NCBI GenBank assembly: GCA_027078545.1
Contig: JALWXN010000004.1
Location: forward strand, 578,737 to 642,736
Length of the DNA: 64,000 bases
Direction: 5' to 3'
DNA from: Nitrososphaeria archaeon
Lineage (GTDB): Archaea > Thermoproteota > Nitrososphaeria > Geothermarchaeales > JDFR-13
Each line of letters begins with the position of its first letter. The first letter of the stretch is position 1. This document shows, in pieces, positions 1 to 8,746 of this stretch. A program made the position numbers and the translations under genes. Under the pieces are notes generated by a model, which had not been told where the DNA came from, searched no databases, and saw only the letters and a list, made by a program, of their open reading frames with translations.

Positions 1-1
1 C

Positions 2-1945
2 CTCATCGACACCCCTGGCCATGTAGACTTCACTGGTAAGGTTACCCGTGCACTAAGGGCTATCGACGGGGCGGTGGTTGTTGTTGACGCTGTGGAGGAG
101 ATCATGGTCCAGACCGAGACCGTTACTAGGCAGGCCCTGGCTGAGAGGGTCAAGCCTATACTATTCATAAACAAGGTTGATAGGCTGATCACAGAGCTTA
201 GGCTGGGCCCGAAGGATATACAGAAGAAGCTGGCCAGGATCATAGATAGGTTCAACAGGCTGATAGACATCTTCGCAGAGGAGGAGTATAAGAATAAGTG
301 GAAGGTTAGGCCGGATCTCAACAACGTAGCCTTCGGCTCGGCCAAGGATAGGTGGGGCTTCACGTTGAAGCAGGCTATGGAGAAGGGGATGACATTCAAC
401 GATGTGCTCAAGTTCTATGAGGAGGGTAGGCTCGAGGAGCTCAAGGAGCTCTTCCCAGTCCATAAAGCTGTCCTGGACATGGTTATTGAGCATATTCCCA
501 ACCCGATGGAGGCCCAGAAGTATAGGCTGCCCAAGATATGGAAGGGAGACCTGAACAGTGAGGTCGGCCAGGCAATGCTGAACTGTGACATCGACGGGCC
601 AGTAGCATTCATGGTTACCAATGTGATGGTTGATGAGAGGGCTGGCCTCGTAGCTACTGGTAGGCTCCTCTCAGGCACTCTGAAGCCGGGTATGGAGGTA
701 TACCTGATCAACAAGGGGACTAAGGACAGGATCCTACAGGTCGGGATGTATATGGGGCCGTATAGGGAGGTCGTCGACTATATGGTGGCTGGTAACATTC
801 CCGCCGTCCTGGGCCTCGATGGCGTCACTGCTGGTGAGACAGTCTCTACCCTGCCAGACATGGTTCCCTTCGAGAGCATCAAGTATATCTCGGAGCCCGT
901 AGTGACCATAGCCATCGAGCCTAAGAATACCCGTGACCTCCCCAAGCTTATCAACGCCCTTAGGAAGCTGGCTATCGAGGATCCGAACCTAAAGGTCTCG
1001 ATCAATGAGGAGACGGGTGAGTACCTCATCTCTGGTATGGGTACCCTACACCTAGAGGTTAGTATCCACTTCCTCCAGGACATGGGTATAGAGGTCGTCA
1101 CCTCCCCACCGATAGTCGTCTATAGGGAGACCATCACGAAGAAGAGCCCACTATTCCCGGGCAAGTCTCCCAACAAGCATAACAAGGTTAAGCTTTACCT
1201 GGAGAAGCTGCCCGAGGAGCTTATCAACCTGATCAGCAGCGGTGAGATCACTGATAGGACCCCTAGGAAGGATCTGCAGAAGATCCTGATGGAGTATGGC
1301 TGGAGTGCTGAGGAGGCCCGTAGGGTGTGGGCCATCGATAATGAGCGTGGAAACATACTGGTGGATATGACGAAGGGTGTCCAGTATCTCCAGGAGAGTA
1401 AGCAGATGATCATAAGCGCCTTCTTCGACTTCGTCAAGGAGGGTGCCCTGGCTAGGGAGCCGGTCAGGGGTATAAAGGCTGTGCTGGTCGACGCGGAGTT
1501 CCACGAGGATCCGGCCCACAGGACACTGGCACAGGTAGTCCCCATGGTGCATAGGGCTCTCCTAGGGGGTGAGCTGGCCGCGGAGCCGAGTCTATATGAG
1601 CCCATAATGAAGATACAGGTGCAGGTCCCGGCGGAGTTTATCGGTGCGGTGACCTCGGTTCTCGCTGGTAAGCGTGGCCAGGTGACTAACATCGACCAGA
1701 GGGAGTACTACGCAGTGGTTAATGGATACATACCTGTCTCGGAGACCTTCGACCTGGCCCAGGTGCTTAGGGGCGCTACCCAGGGTAGGGCGTTCTGGCA
1801 GACCCAGTTCAGCCACTGGCAGCTGGTGCCCAAGGCTATGCTTAAGCAGCTAGTAGCGGAGATCAGGAAGAGGAAGGGACTGCCCGAGAATCCGCCTAGC
1901 TACGAGGAGTTCATACCTCCGGGGGAGACGATCGAGATTATATAG
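2..1945 (+). CDS. fusA: Translation elongation factor 2 (EF-2), 5' end outside window
   Basis: GTPase that drives translocation of tRNA and mRNA on the ribosome. The reading frame is open from base 2, and the first residues already contain the G3 motif DTPGH, so the G1/P-loop lies upstream of the window. The G4 motif NKVD follows about 55 residues in. Domain II, the two alpha/beta domains and domain IV are then complete to the stop. The motif HEDPAHRTLAQV contains the histidine (codon 1517-1519) that is converted to diphthamide in archaea and eukaryotes. About 648 of the usual 730-740 residues are present. The gene converges on tfb. Identity is very secure; only the start is missing. Confidence 0.97.
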   Translation, partial: LIDTPGHVDFTGKVTRALRAIDGAVVVVDAVEEIMVQTETVTRQALAERVKPILFINKVDRLITELRLGPKDIQKKLARIIDRFNRLIDIFAEEEYKNKWKVRPDLNNVAFGSAKDRWGFTLKQAMEKGMTFNDVLKFYEEGRLEELKELFPVHKAVLDMVIEHIPNPMEAQKYRLPKIWKGDLNSEVGQAMLNCDIDGPVAFMVTNVMVDERAGLVATGRLLSGTLKPGMEVYLINKGTKDRILQVGMYMGPYREVVDYMVAGNIPAVLGLDGVTAGETVSTLPDMVPFESIKYISEPVVTIAIEPKNTRDLPKLINALRKLAIEDPNLKVSINEETGEYLISGMGTLHLEVSIHFLQDMGIEVVTSPPIVVYRETITKKSPLFPGKSPNKHNKVKLYLEKLPEELINLISSGEITDRTPRKDLQKILMEYGWSAEEARRVWAIDNERGNILVDMTKGVQYLQESKQMIISAFFDFVKEGALAREPVRGIKAVLVDAEFHEDPAHRTLAQVVPMVHRALLGGELAAEPSLYEPIMKIQVQVPAEFIGAVTSVLAGKRGQVTNIDQREYYAVVNGYIPVSETFDLAQVLRGATQGRAFWQTQFSHWQLVPKAMLKQLVAEIRKRKGLPENPPSYEEFIPPGETIEII

Positions 1946-2004
1946 CTCCCCCTACACCAACATATTTTATCTCCTATCCTCCCAACACACTAAGGAGTTA
2001 TGGA

Positions 2005-2086
2005 TTCTATCCCCGGATAGAACTATTTTAGATGGGAAAAGGGGTTTGGGTAACCGGTAACCGGTTAGGTGGGAGCGGTTAGACCG
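2005..2086. terminator. Three small hairpins between convergent EF-2 and tfb
   Basis: The 142-base gap between two convergent genes holds three inverted repeats. They are TTCTATCC/GGATAGAA at 2005-2022 (loop CC), TAACCGG/CCGGTTA at 2051-2067 (loop TAA), and CGGT/ACCG at 2076-2086. A TATTTTA stretch follows the first. Their position at the shared 3' ends suggests transcript ends or RNA-processing sites. Archaeal termination depends mainly on T-runs, so a terminator role is inferred. Confidence 0.35.
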
Positions 2087-2087
2087 T

Positions 2088-3068
2088 CTATGTGGCCTGG
2101 GCCTTGGCCTCTTCCTCCTTGATGTACTGGTCCACCAGCCTCTTAAGCTCGTCTACAGTCTTGACGCCGAAGTCCTGTAGTAGGCTCTTACACCTGTTCC
2201 TCACCGTGACCTCGGTTATGTCTGCTGCGTTGGCTATGTCGCGCTGGGTCACCTTCTGACCGTTTATCAGGGCTGCGTAGTAGACAGCAGCCGCCGCTAG
2301 GCCTACCGGGTCCTTACCAGCGGTGATCTTCATCTTCTTAGCCAGCTTGATGATCTTCTCTGCATAGACGGTTACCTGCTGTGGATACCCTGCCTCTAGG
2401 GCTATGGCGTGTACATATGCTATTGGGTCTATCACTGGGGGCTTGATGTTCAGTGTCTTGATGAGTAGGCGGTAGCACCTCCCAAGCTCCTTCTTATCTA
2501 TGTTGGCCACCTTTGCCATCTGCTTCTGTGTCCTGGGTGTACCCATCTCCCTGAGGGCGAGGTATAGACTGGCAGCCACTATACTATTGATTGCACGGCC
2601 CCTCACAAGGTCCTTCGCCAGCGCCTGCCTATAGATCTCAGCAGCCCTCTCAAGCACCTGCTTAGGGACGAAGAGCTTCTCACCCAGCTTCTGCAGCGTG
2701 TTTAGGGCGTTCTGTAGATTCCTATCATGGCTGGAGACTGAGGATGTACGGCTGATCCATGTCTTAACCCTCTGTAGGTCCCTCCTACGGGACTCGGACA
2801 TCTTACCCTTCTCAAACCCTCCATATCCATATGTACCCAGCACCGATCCTAGGCCCCTATCAGCCATGAGGGCCGTCTGTGGAGGACCGGCCCTAGACCT
2901 ATCAACCTCGTCACCCTCGAAGCTCCTCCACTCGGGGCCGAAGTCTACATTAGACACCTTAGCCACGTATCCACATACCCTACATACAACCTCTCCAGTC
3001 GTCTTCTGGAAGACGAACTTGTCGCTCCCACAGAATGGACACTTCTCGACTCCAAATAGTCCTCCCAT
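2088..3068 (-). CDS. tfb: Transcription initiation factor B (TFB)
   Basis: General archaeal transcription factor, the homologue of TFIIB. It binds the TBP-TATA complex and recruits RNA polymerase. The N-terminal zinc ribbon has C10, C13, C29 and C32. It is followed by the B-reader/linker region and two cyclin-like repeats, roughly residues 120-215 and 220-315; the second contains a helix-turn-helix for BRE contact (DIANAADITEVTVRNRC). The length of 326 residues is normal. The ATG at 3068 is preceded on this strand by GGGGAGAT, a fair ribosome binding site. The gene stands alone, divergent from the surface cluster. Archaea often carry several TFBs, and whether this is the main one cannot be told here. 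Confidence 0.96.
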   Translation of the reverse strand: MGGLFGVEKCPFCGSDKFVFQKTTGEVVCRVCGYVAKVSNVDFGPEWRSFEGDEVDRSRAGPPQTALMADRGLGSVLGTYGYGGFEKGKMSESRRRDLQRVKTWISRTSSVSSHDRNLQNALNTLQKLGEKLFVPKQVLERAAEIYRQALAKDLVRGRAINSIVAASLYLALREMGTPRTQKQMAKVANIDKKELGRCYRLLIKTLNIKPPVIDPIAYVHAIALEAGYPQQVTVYAEKIIKLAKKMKITAGKDPVGLAAAAVYYAALINGQKVTQRDIANAADITEVTVRNRCKSLLQDFGVKTVDELKRLVDQYIKEEEAKAQAT

Positions 3069-3078
3069 GATCTCCCCA

Positions 3079-3147
3079 TAAAATATATAAGTGGGATGGT
3101 TTAAGCGGATAGCTTAAATATATGTCGTAAATATATATAATATATAC
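3079..3147. promoter_or_regulatory. Divergent promoter region between tfb and the surface cluster
   Basis: This very AT-rich stretch contains several TATA-like elements: a TATATATTTTA run, a CTTAAAC box at 3100-3106 read toward tfb, and a long alternating TA tract at 3131-3147 read rightward. The CTTAAAC box would place a tfb start near 3078, just ahead of its ribosome binding site. The rightward tract would start RNA near 3166. Confidence 0.5.
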
Positions 3148-3211
3148 TAAGGACAGGAAGACCACGATAATGTATATAGCGCGGAATATCTGTTTAGGGT
3201 GGGGCGGTGAG

Positions 3212-4027
3212 ATGGGTATCGGGACATGTCGTCACCTCTACATACTATTATCGGTCTTGATACTCATCTCTCCCCAGCATGTCTATGGGGTGAATCCCCA
3301 GCTATTCTATAAGAACATCCTCTTAGTCGATGTGGATCCAGGCTTTGAGGAGCTGCTTAGTGGGGCCATGCTCATCGAGACCAATGTGAAGAGCCTATCT
3401 GGTGGTCTGGATAGGCAGATGCTGATGGGTGTAGACGTTCTGATCCTGGGTAGTGGGGACGATGTTGATCCTGACCTCTTGATAGAGTGGTTCAACACTG
3501 GTGGTAAGGGATTAGTCATACTTGGCGCTAGTGGGATGGATCGGGTTCTGAGGGCGTTAGGGAGCTCCCTACGTGTCTATGCCTCTGGCCCGGAATGGGA
3601 GACCCTCGTATTTAGCCCGCCCGATGTACCTGACTATGAGTTTGACTCGGTTGTTGGCCACGTGTTCAACGTCTCTAGGCGGATGGAGATATCTATCCTT
3701 GATATTGGTAGGGAGGTGTATACCCTGGAATACTCCTCTGGCGGGACAGCCGTGGCGGTCGAGTATATCCCTGTCTATAGCGACATATTCACATGGTATT
3801 ACAGCAAGATCATGGCTCTGGGCTTCGGATCGGTTGGGCCTGGTCCGGCCGAGGATCTCTATCTCGAGCTCCTGAGCTGGCTGGTCTCAGTCCATCTACA
3901 GCCTAATCCTATCAGCCTAGGCCTAACCGTCTTCATAGGCGTCCTTATGGCGGCTGTCTACATCGGGATATACTGGGCCGGGCGTGGTAGATTTAAACAG
4001 GTGTTTAAAGACGGTTTATCCAGATAG
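3212..4027 (+). CDS. Membrane-anchored secreted protein with ThuA/GATase-1-like domain
   Basis: No precise family is recognised. The N-terminus (MGIGTCRHLYILLSVLIL) is a good signal peptide. Then comes an alpha/beta domain with strands such as NILLVDV and VDVLILGSGDD and the segment IEWFNTGGKGLVILG, the pattern of ThuA/GATase-1-like 'is-it-a-folder' domains found beside archaeal transporters. A single membrane span near the C-terminus is followed by a basic tail, so the domain faces outside. An in-frame ATG exists at 3170 near a TATA tract, but starting at 3212 gives the better signal peptide. It shares the WF-x3-GGK segment with the gene at 6057, so the two are probably paralogues. No catalytic triad is evident; a sensing or binding role is a guess. 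Confidence 0.6.
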   Translation: MGIGTCRHLYILLSVLILISPQHVYGVNPQLFYKNILLVDVDPGFEELLSGAMLIETNVKSLSGGLDRQMLMGVDVLILGSGDDVDPDLLIEWFNTGGKGLVILGASGMDRVLRALGSSLRVYASGPEWETLVFSPPDVPDYEFDSVVGHVFNVSRRMEISILDIGREVYTLEYSSGGTAVAVEYIPVYSDIFTWYYSKIMALGFGSVGPGPAEDLYLELLSWLVSVHLQPNPISLGLTVFIGVLMAAVYIGIYWAGRGRFKQVFKDGLSR

Positions 4028-4053
4028 CCCTGGATTTAATAGTGGTGGTCATC

Positions 4054-5973
4054 TTGCATAGGAGCCTATGGATAACCCTCCTCCTAGCAGTATTGTTCCT
4101 ATCCCCAGTCCTACCAGTGGCTGGTCAGGAGTCGGTCATGGCTAGTGAGACCTATATCCCCTTCGTCCCCTACCGCGGAGTCCCCCAGAGCCAGATCCTC
4201 TATCCCCGTCTCATGACGCCTGTCTATATCCAGCCAGGCATGGAGATAGAGATATATACCCTCCTACCCGACGTGTCCGAGGTCTGGCTAGTCGACAACG
4301 TATATGGCACTATGATCCAGCTCGAGATCATTGATGGCCCTATACAGATCGTTGAGGACAGGTCTGAGTCGGCGGTGGAGACTTATTACCGCTACACTGT
4401 TGGTGGGCTTGGTGAGGACGCCCCGCCAAGTATCTATAACCTGGTTCTAAAGACTGGTGCTGGGGAGTCCTATGAGGAGATAAACGCCGTATTCATCCCC
4501 AATGAGATGCAGCTAGACCCCGTCATCAAGGTGGCTCATATCTCAGACGTCCACATCGGTGGCTACGGTGGGCAGTACAAGTATGCCTACATGTATTTCG
4601 ATAGGGCTCTCTACACGATCCAGGCGATGGGTGCTGACGTCATTGTGAATACGGGTGACTTCTTGGAGCAGCAGAAGAAGAGGGGGCTTGAACATATATA
4701 CAATATGTTTGACCATCTAACGATCCCCGTAGTCAGTGCTATGGGAAATACGGACAATGTCTTTAACAATAGGGGGGACTACTACTGGGAGCGTGTGATG
4801 GGGCCAGACTTCGGTGTGGCGGTTCTACCAAATATGATCATTATACCGCTCAACTTTGAGACTGGAGATATATCTGTGGACTATGTCTATGAATGGCTAG
4901 CTAAGACTGTAGAGCACTACAGGAATCTAGGCTTTAGGTTTGTTGGGATTATGGGGCACTACCCACACTGGGACATGTCAGTAGTCTCTCAGAGGTTAGT
5001 CGACAACTTTAGAGAGATAAATGAGCAGTACGGTATAGATATCGCATTTCACGGCCATGTACACAGAGTTGAGAACGTACTTGTCAATACAACCGGGATA
5101 TTCGCTGTCTCAAGCACCTCCACTGCATATGGAAAAGTGTTCAACGGCTTTAGATGGGTGGAGCTAAACGTTGAGACTGGGGAGATCAATGCAGACAAGA
5201 GTAACGTCGTGAATCTTGACGAGACCTATGTAGAGTATACATGGTTCAACGACTTCAAGAAGAGGGGGATGTCGGTAGAGATCAGGAATGGTGGTGGGGA
5301 CGAGCTCATCCTCAGGCTACCGATAAACATCATGTATGCAGGTGAGCCCAGCATAACTACATCAGAGAGTGTCGAGGCCAGTCTTATAAGTAGCAAGACC
5401 GTCTCGATCGATGGTGGCGAGGGCCTAGCCCTGACGATAGAGGCTAGGATCGGGCCGGGAAGCGAGGGTGTATTGACCGTGGTCAGTGGCTCTGATGAGG
5501 AGCCACCAGTGGTCGTAGGGGAGCCCAAGCTGATAGGCTTCAAGCAGTACAACATCATAAACTTCAACGTGGATGACGACGCCTCGGGAGTGGCATCCAT
5601 AGTTGTCCAGTACAAGACTGATGGGGAGTGGATCGATGCGGAGTGGGTTGAGAAGGATTCATGGCTATACCCAGCCGTACCTAGGGATCTTGAGAGCTTC
5701 ACAGTGAAGATAATCCTTACTGACTACCTCGGAAACAGCGCTGAATACATATTCCAGTTCGGCGAGGAGCAGCCCAGTGAGGAGCCCGCCGATGAGACAC
5801 CAGATACCGGTGCGGAGCAGCCTGAGGAACCGGCTACAGAGCAGCCTACAGAGACACCTCCCGAGGAGCCTGCGGAGGAGCCCAGCGAGGCGATGGATCT
5901 AACCCTCATGGTCATCATAGCAGCCCTCCTCGTCGCGGCTGTAGCCATATTCCTCCTCCTGAGGAGGCGTTAG
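4054..5973 (+). CDS. Secreted, stalk-anchored calcineurin-like metallophosphoesterase
   Basis: Probable extracellular phosphoesterase. After a signal peptide and a beta-rich domain, the five metallophosphoesterase motifs appear in order: HISDVHIGG, NTGDFLE, GNTDN, GHYPHWD and HGHVHRVE (roughly residues 160-345). These supply the usual Asp, His and Asn ligands of a di-metal site. Beta-sandwich domains follow, then a Pro/Glu/Thr-rich stalk of about 50 residues, one transmembrane helix and an RRR end, so the enzyme stands off the outer face of the membrane. TTG at 4054 is preferred because GGTGGT lies five bases upstream; GTG at 4042 is the alternative. Between two anchored GATase-like proteins and ahead of an ABC importer, it may release nutrients from phosphate esters for uptake. 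The substrate is unknown. Confidence 0.85.
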   Translation: MHRSLWITLLLAVLFLSPVLPVAGQESVMASETYIPFVPYRGVPQSQILYPRLMTPVYIQPGMEIEIYTLLPDVSEVWLVDNVYGTMIQLEIIDGPIQIVEDRSESAVETYYRYTVGGLGEDAPPSIYNLVLKTGAGESYEEINAVFIPNEMQLDPVIKVAHISDVHIGGYGGQYKYAYMYFDRALYTIQAMGADVIVNTGDFLEQQKKRGLEHIYNMFDHLTIPVVSAMGNTDNVFNNRGDYYWERVMGPDFGVAVLPNMIIIPLNFETGDISVDYVYEWLAKTVEHYRNLGFRFVGIMGHYPHWDMSVVSQRLVDNFREINEQYGIDIAFHGHVHRVENVLVNTTGIFAVSSTSTAYGKVFNGFRWVELNVETGEINADKSNVVNLDETYVEYTWFNDFKKRGMSVEIRNGGGDELILRLPINIMYAGEPSITTSESVEASLISSKTVSIDGGEGLALTIEARIGPGSEGVLTVVSGSDEEPPVVVGEPKLIGFKQYNIINFNVDDDASGVASIVVQYKTDGEWIDAEWVEKDSWLYPAVPRDLESFTVKIILTDYLGNSAEYIFQFGEEQPSEEPADETPDTGAEQPEEPATEQPTETPPEEPAEEPSEAMDLTLMVIIAALLVAAVAIFLLLRRR

Positions 5974-5993
5974 GCCTCCTCAACCACGACTTC

Positions 5994-5998
5994 TTTTT
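5994..5998 (+). terminator. T-run after the phosphoesterase gene
   Basis: TTCTTTTTAC lies 20 bases after the stop, following a GAGGAGG/CCTCCT repeat overlapping the gene end. T-rich tracts are the usual archaeal intrinsic termination signal, so the next gene may have its own promoter. Confidence 0.45.
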
Positions 5999-6056
5999 AC
6001 ACGTATGTGTATAGTCGATTTATTACACATCCTCAAAATTGATGTAGTGATGTGAT

Positions 6057-7250
6057 ATGACCAGCCCGTCGAAGGCTTATCTCCCCGTCCTATCGCTATT
6101 CCTGATAGCGGCTCTGCTTCTATCGGCACCTCTACCGATAGCCTCTGGACAGCCCGCTAAAAAGGCTGGTATCGATCTTACACAGTTTACACTGCCGGAC
6201 AGTAATGAGACGTTCTACCGTGTAATGGGTATGGAGAGAGAGGATGCACAGACAGCTCTACAGCAGATGCAGCAGCTCCTCGAGCAGATGGGGTTTGAAG
6301 TAGTTCTACTAGAGGAGATTACATATGAGAATATCCAGGATCTAGACGTCCTTATACTGGGTAAGATCGATAGGCCGGAGTTCGGCTACTCTGATGAGGA
6401 GGTTAACGCGATCGCCACCTGGTTCCTAGAGGGTGGTAAGTTCCTATGGGTATCTGCGGATAGTGACTATACGGAGCCATACCTAGACCCCAACGACATC
6501 ACATTCAAGGCTGCTGAGCCCAACAAGATCCTAGAGGCGATCGGCAGCACTATCAGGGCTGACTACATGTCTGTAGAGGATCCAGAGAATAACGCTGGCG
6601 CTCCATACAGGGTTGTAGCCAACAGAACTGTTGGAGGCATAAACGACCACGAGGTGACGGAGAATGTTGATAGGCTACTTGTACACGGACCAACAGGTCT
6701 GGCTGGGTTCATCGATGGTGAGTGGGTAGACTTCGAGACTCTTTTAGAGAGGGATCCAACAGTTACGTGGCTGGCTAGGACTGGTCCAAACGGCACGGTT
6801 CTCAGCCATGATGGTGTACCACCTAATGCCTATGAGGTTGGATTCACAGGTAGGCTCTACCTAGTCGCCATACAGATGATACCCACAGATTCTGGTAAGT
6901 ATAGTAAGGTGCTTGTTAGCGGTGATAGTCCTATAGGTAGTTACAATATGTTCAAGGATGAATACAAAGGTGTATCTCTAGACGGAATAACATTCTTCCA
7001 GAATGTTATAGAGTGGGGTACTACTGTGGAGATGGTTGAGCAGGAGCCTGAGGAGCAGCCACCAGAGGATACTACTGGAGAGGAGCCTACAGATGAGGAG
7101 GTGCCTAGAGAGGAGCCGCAGCAGGACACTGGTGAGGAGCCTGCTGGTGAGGAGGGGGCTACCGACAATACCATGATGTGGATAGCTGCCATAGCAGTAA
7201 TACTGGTTATCCTGGCGGCCGTCGCCTTCGCATTCATGAAGAAGTCATGA
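6057..7250 (+). CDS. Stalk-anchored secreted protein with GATase-1-like domain
   Basis: A signal peptide (hydrophobic core LPVLSLFLIAALLLSAPL) is followed by an alpha/beta domain with DLDVLILGK, then WFLEGGKFLWVSADSD, resembling the protein at 3212 and the unorthodox GATase-1-like domains associated with ABC transporters. From about residue 325 there is an acidic Pro/Glu/Gln/Thr-rich stalk, then one transmembrane helix and a KKS end, matching the architecture of the phosphoesterase before it. A glutamine/methionine-rich helix occupies residues 55-75. The ATG is preceded by GTGAT. It probably binds a ligand or assembles with the importer encoded next. No enzymatic residues can be named. Confidence 0.6.
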   Translation: MTSPSKAYLPVLSLFLIAALLLSAPLPIASGQPAKKAGIDLTQFTLPDSNETFYRVMGMEREDAQTALQQMQQLLEQMGFEVVLLEEITYENIQDLDVLILGKIDRPEFGYSDEEVNAIATWFLEGGKFLWVSADSDYTEPYLDPNDITFKAAEPNKILEAIGSTIRADYMSVEDPENNAGAPYRVVANRTVGGINDHEVTENVDRLLVHGPTGLAGFIDGEWVDFETLLERDPTVTWLARTGPNGTVLSHDGVPPNAYEVGFTGRLYLVAIQMIPTDSGKYSKVLVSGDSPIGSYNMFKDEYKGVSLDGITFFQNVIEWGTTVEMVEQEPEEQPPEDTTGEEPTDEEVPREEPQQDTGEEPAGEEGATDNTMMWIAAIAVILVILAAVAFAFMKKS

Positions 7251-7282
7251 TCCAATGGGGGTTTATCACCCCCATCCACCTA

Positions 7283-7288
7283 TTTTTT
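7283..7288 (+). terminator. T6 run before the ABC importer operon
   Basis: TATTTTTTCC lies 33 bases after the stop of the anchored GATase-like gene and just before the importer genes. It may end the upstream transcript, at least in part. Confidence 0.5.
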
Positions 7289-7309
7289 CCCACATAGGGT
7301 GTGTCCCAG

Positions 7310-8746
7310 ATGACTCCTAGAAGTGGTTTATCCAAGCTATGGATAGCCGTGGCTGCCATAATCATCATAGGGATAATCCTATACGCCGCCCTCCAGCTCC
7401 CCATGGAGGGTGGCGATACTGGGCCTGTTGAGGAGCCTGTGGAGGAGGGTGGTGAGGGCATAGTCCTCAAGGTCATCACACGCCACCCATCCACGATCTG
7501 GGTGCTGACCAAGAACAAGTTTCTGAAGAGTGATATCGCCAAGGAGTATAACATAGTCGATATCAAGTTCCTAGGACCCAACCCGGTACTCTGGATGGAT
7601 ACTATCGAGGGCCAGGGGGATATCGATGTGGCGTGGGGAGGCGGCCCCACGATATTCGACCTCCTCCTCAGGGAGGGGTATCTAGCCCCTCTGGAGGAGC
7701 CTGAGACCCTGGAGGTCGTGGAGGAGATACGTGACGATATCGGTGGTAGTCCACTCAAGAGGATCGTCGATGGTAAGATCTACTGGGTGGCCGCGGCCAT
7801 ATCTAGCTTCGGCTTCATAGTCAATAGCCACGTTATCCAGCAGTATGGCCTCGAGCCCCCTGAGAAGTGGGAGGATCTCGGGAGTATAGAGTTTGCCAAG
7901 CTCCTCCCCAAGCCGATGGTCGCCTATGCCAGGCCCACCACATCAACGAGCCATACGAGGATCTACCAGATCATCCTACAGAAGTTCGGCTGGGAACAGG
8001 GATGGGTAGTCATAACGAGGATGGCGGCTAACGGTAGGCCGTACGACGGGAGTGTGGAAGCCCTCTCAGCGGTTGAGGCTGGTGAGGTGGCTGTATCCAT
8101 AGGTATAGACTTTTATGGCTATACAGCCCAGCTGGAGTATCCAGGCCTATACTATGTCCTCCCATATAACGAGTCCATAATTAATGGCGACCCCATAGCC
8201 AAGCTCACAACATCAAAGAATCCTGAGGCGGCGGAGGCCTTCATCAGATGGGTCCTTAGCGTCGAGGGCCAGAAGATATGGCTGGATAGTAGAATAAACA
8301 GGATGCCTGTTAGGGAGGACGTCTTCAAGACGCCAGAGGGTAGGGAGAGGCCCGACCTATACAAGAGCTATAACGAGACGATCAACAATATAGGTATACC
8401 CTTCAACGACACGCTGGCGCTGCAGATAGAGTTCGCGATGAGGTACTACTTCGACGCGGTGCTTGCCGATGTACATTCAGACCTTGTGAGGGCTTGGAAG
8501 GCCATCGTGGATGCCTATTTAGAGGGTAGGATATCCGAGGAGGAGTTCAACTACTGGGTCTACGAGCTTGGTAAGCCACTCTCATGGGAGGAGGATGGCC
8601 AGGTCTACACCTTCACACTGGAGTTCGCCATATCGATCAACGACCTGCTGAGGACTGATCAGGAGGCGATAGCGAAGTATAGCAGGATATGGAGGGACGC
8701 CGCTAGGGAGAGGTATAACAATATCTACAATGCCCTACAAGGTTGA
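7310..8746 (+). CDS. ABC importer solute-binding protein (iron/phosphosugar/thiamine type)
   Basis: Extracellular receptor of an ABC importer. An N-terminal hydrophobic helix (LWIAVAAIIIIGIILYAAL) anchors the protein, and a short Glu/Pro linker leads to a family 1-type binding fold. The segment DVAWGGGPTIFDLLL and the C-lobe pattern AAEAFIRWVLSVEGQKIW are typical of the subgroup that includes ferric iron, phosphoglycerate, hexose-phosphate and 2-aminoethylphosphonate receptors. At about 479 residues it is longer than the usual 330-350; the extra C-terminal part is helical. ATG 7310 with GGGTG upstream is chosen over GTG 7301. It overlaps the permease gene by four bases (TTGA). The ligand cannot be read from sequence; the neighbouring phosphoesterase makes a phosphorylated or phosphate-released compound plausible. 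Confidence 0.85.
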   Translation: MTPRSGLSKLWIAVAAIIIIGIILYAALQLPMEGGDTGPVEEPVEEGGEGIVLKVITRHPSTIWVLTKNKFLKSDIAKEYNIVDIKFLGPNPVLWMDTIEGQGDIDVAWGGGPTIFDLLLREGYLAPLEEPETLEVVEEIRDDIGGSPLKRIVDGKIYWVAAAISSFGFIVNSHVIQQYGLEPPEKWEDLGSIEFAKLLPKPMVAYARPTTSTSHTRIYQIILQKFGWEQGWVVITRMAANGRPYDGSVEALSAVEAGEVAVSIGIDFYGYTAQLEYPGLYYVLPYNESIINGDPIAKLTTSKNPEAAEAFIRWVLSVEGQKIWLDSRINRMPVREDVFKTPEGRERPDLYKSYNETINNIGIPFNDTLALQIEFAMRYYFDAVLADVHSDLVRAWKAIVDAYLEGRISEEEFNYWVYELGKPLSWEEDGQVYTFTLEFAISINDLLRTDQEAIAKYSRIWRDAARERYNNIYNALQG

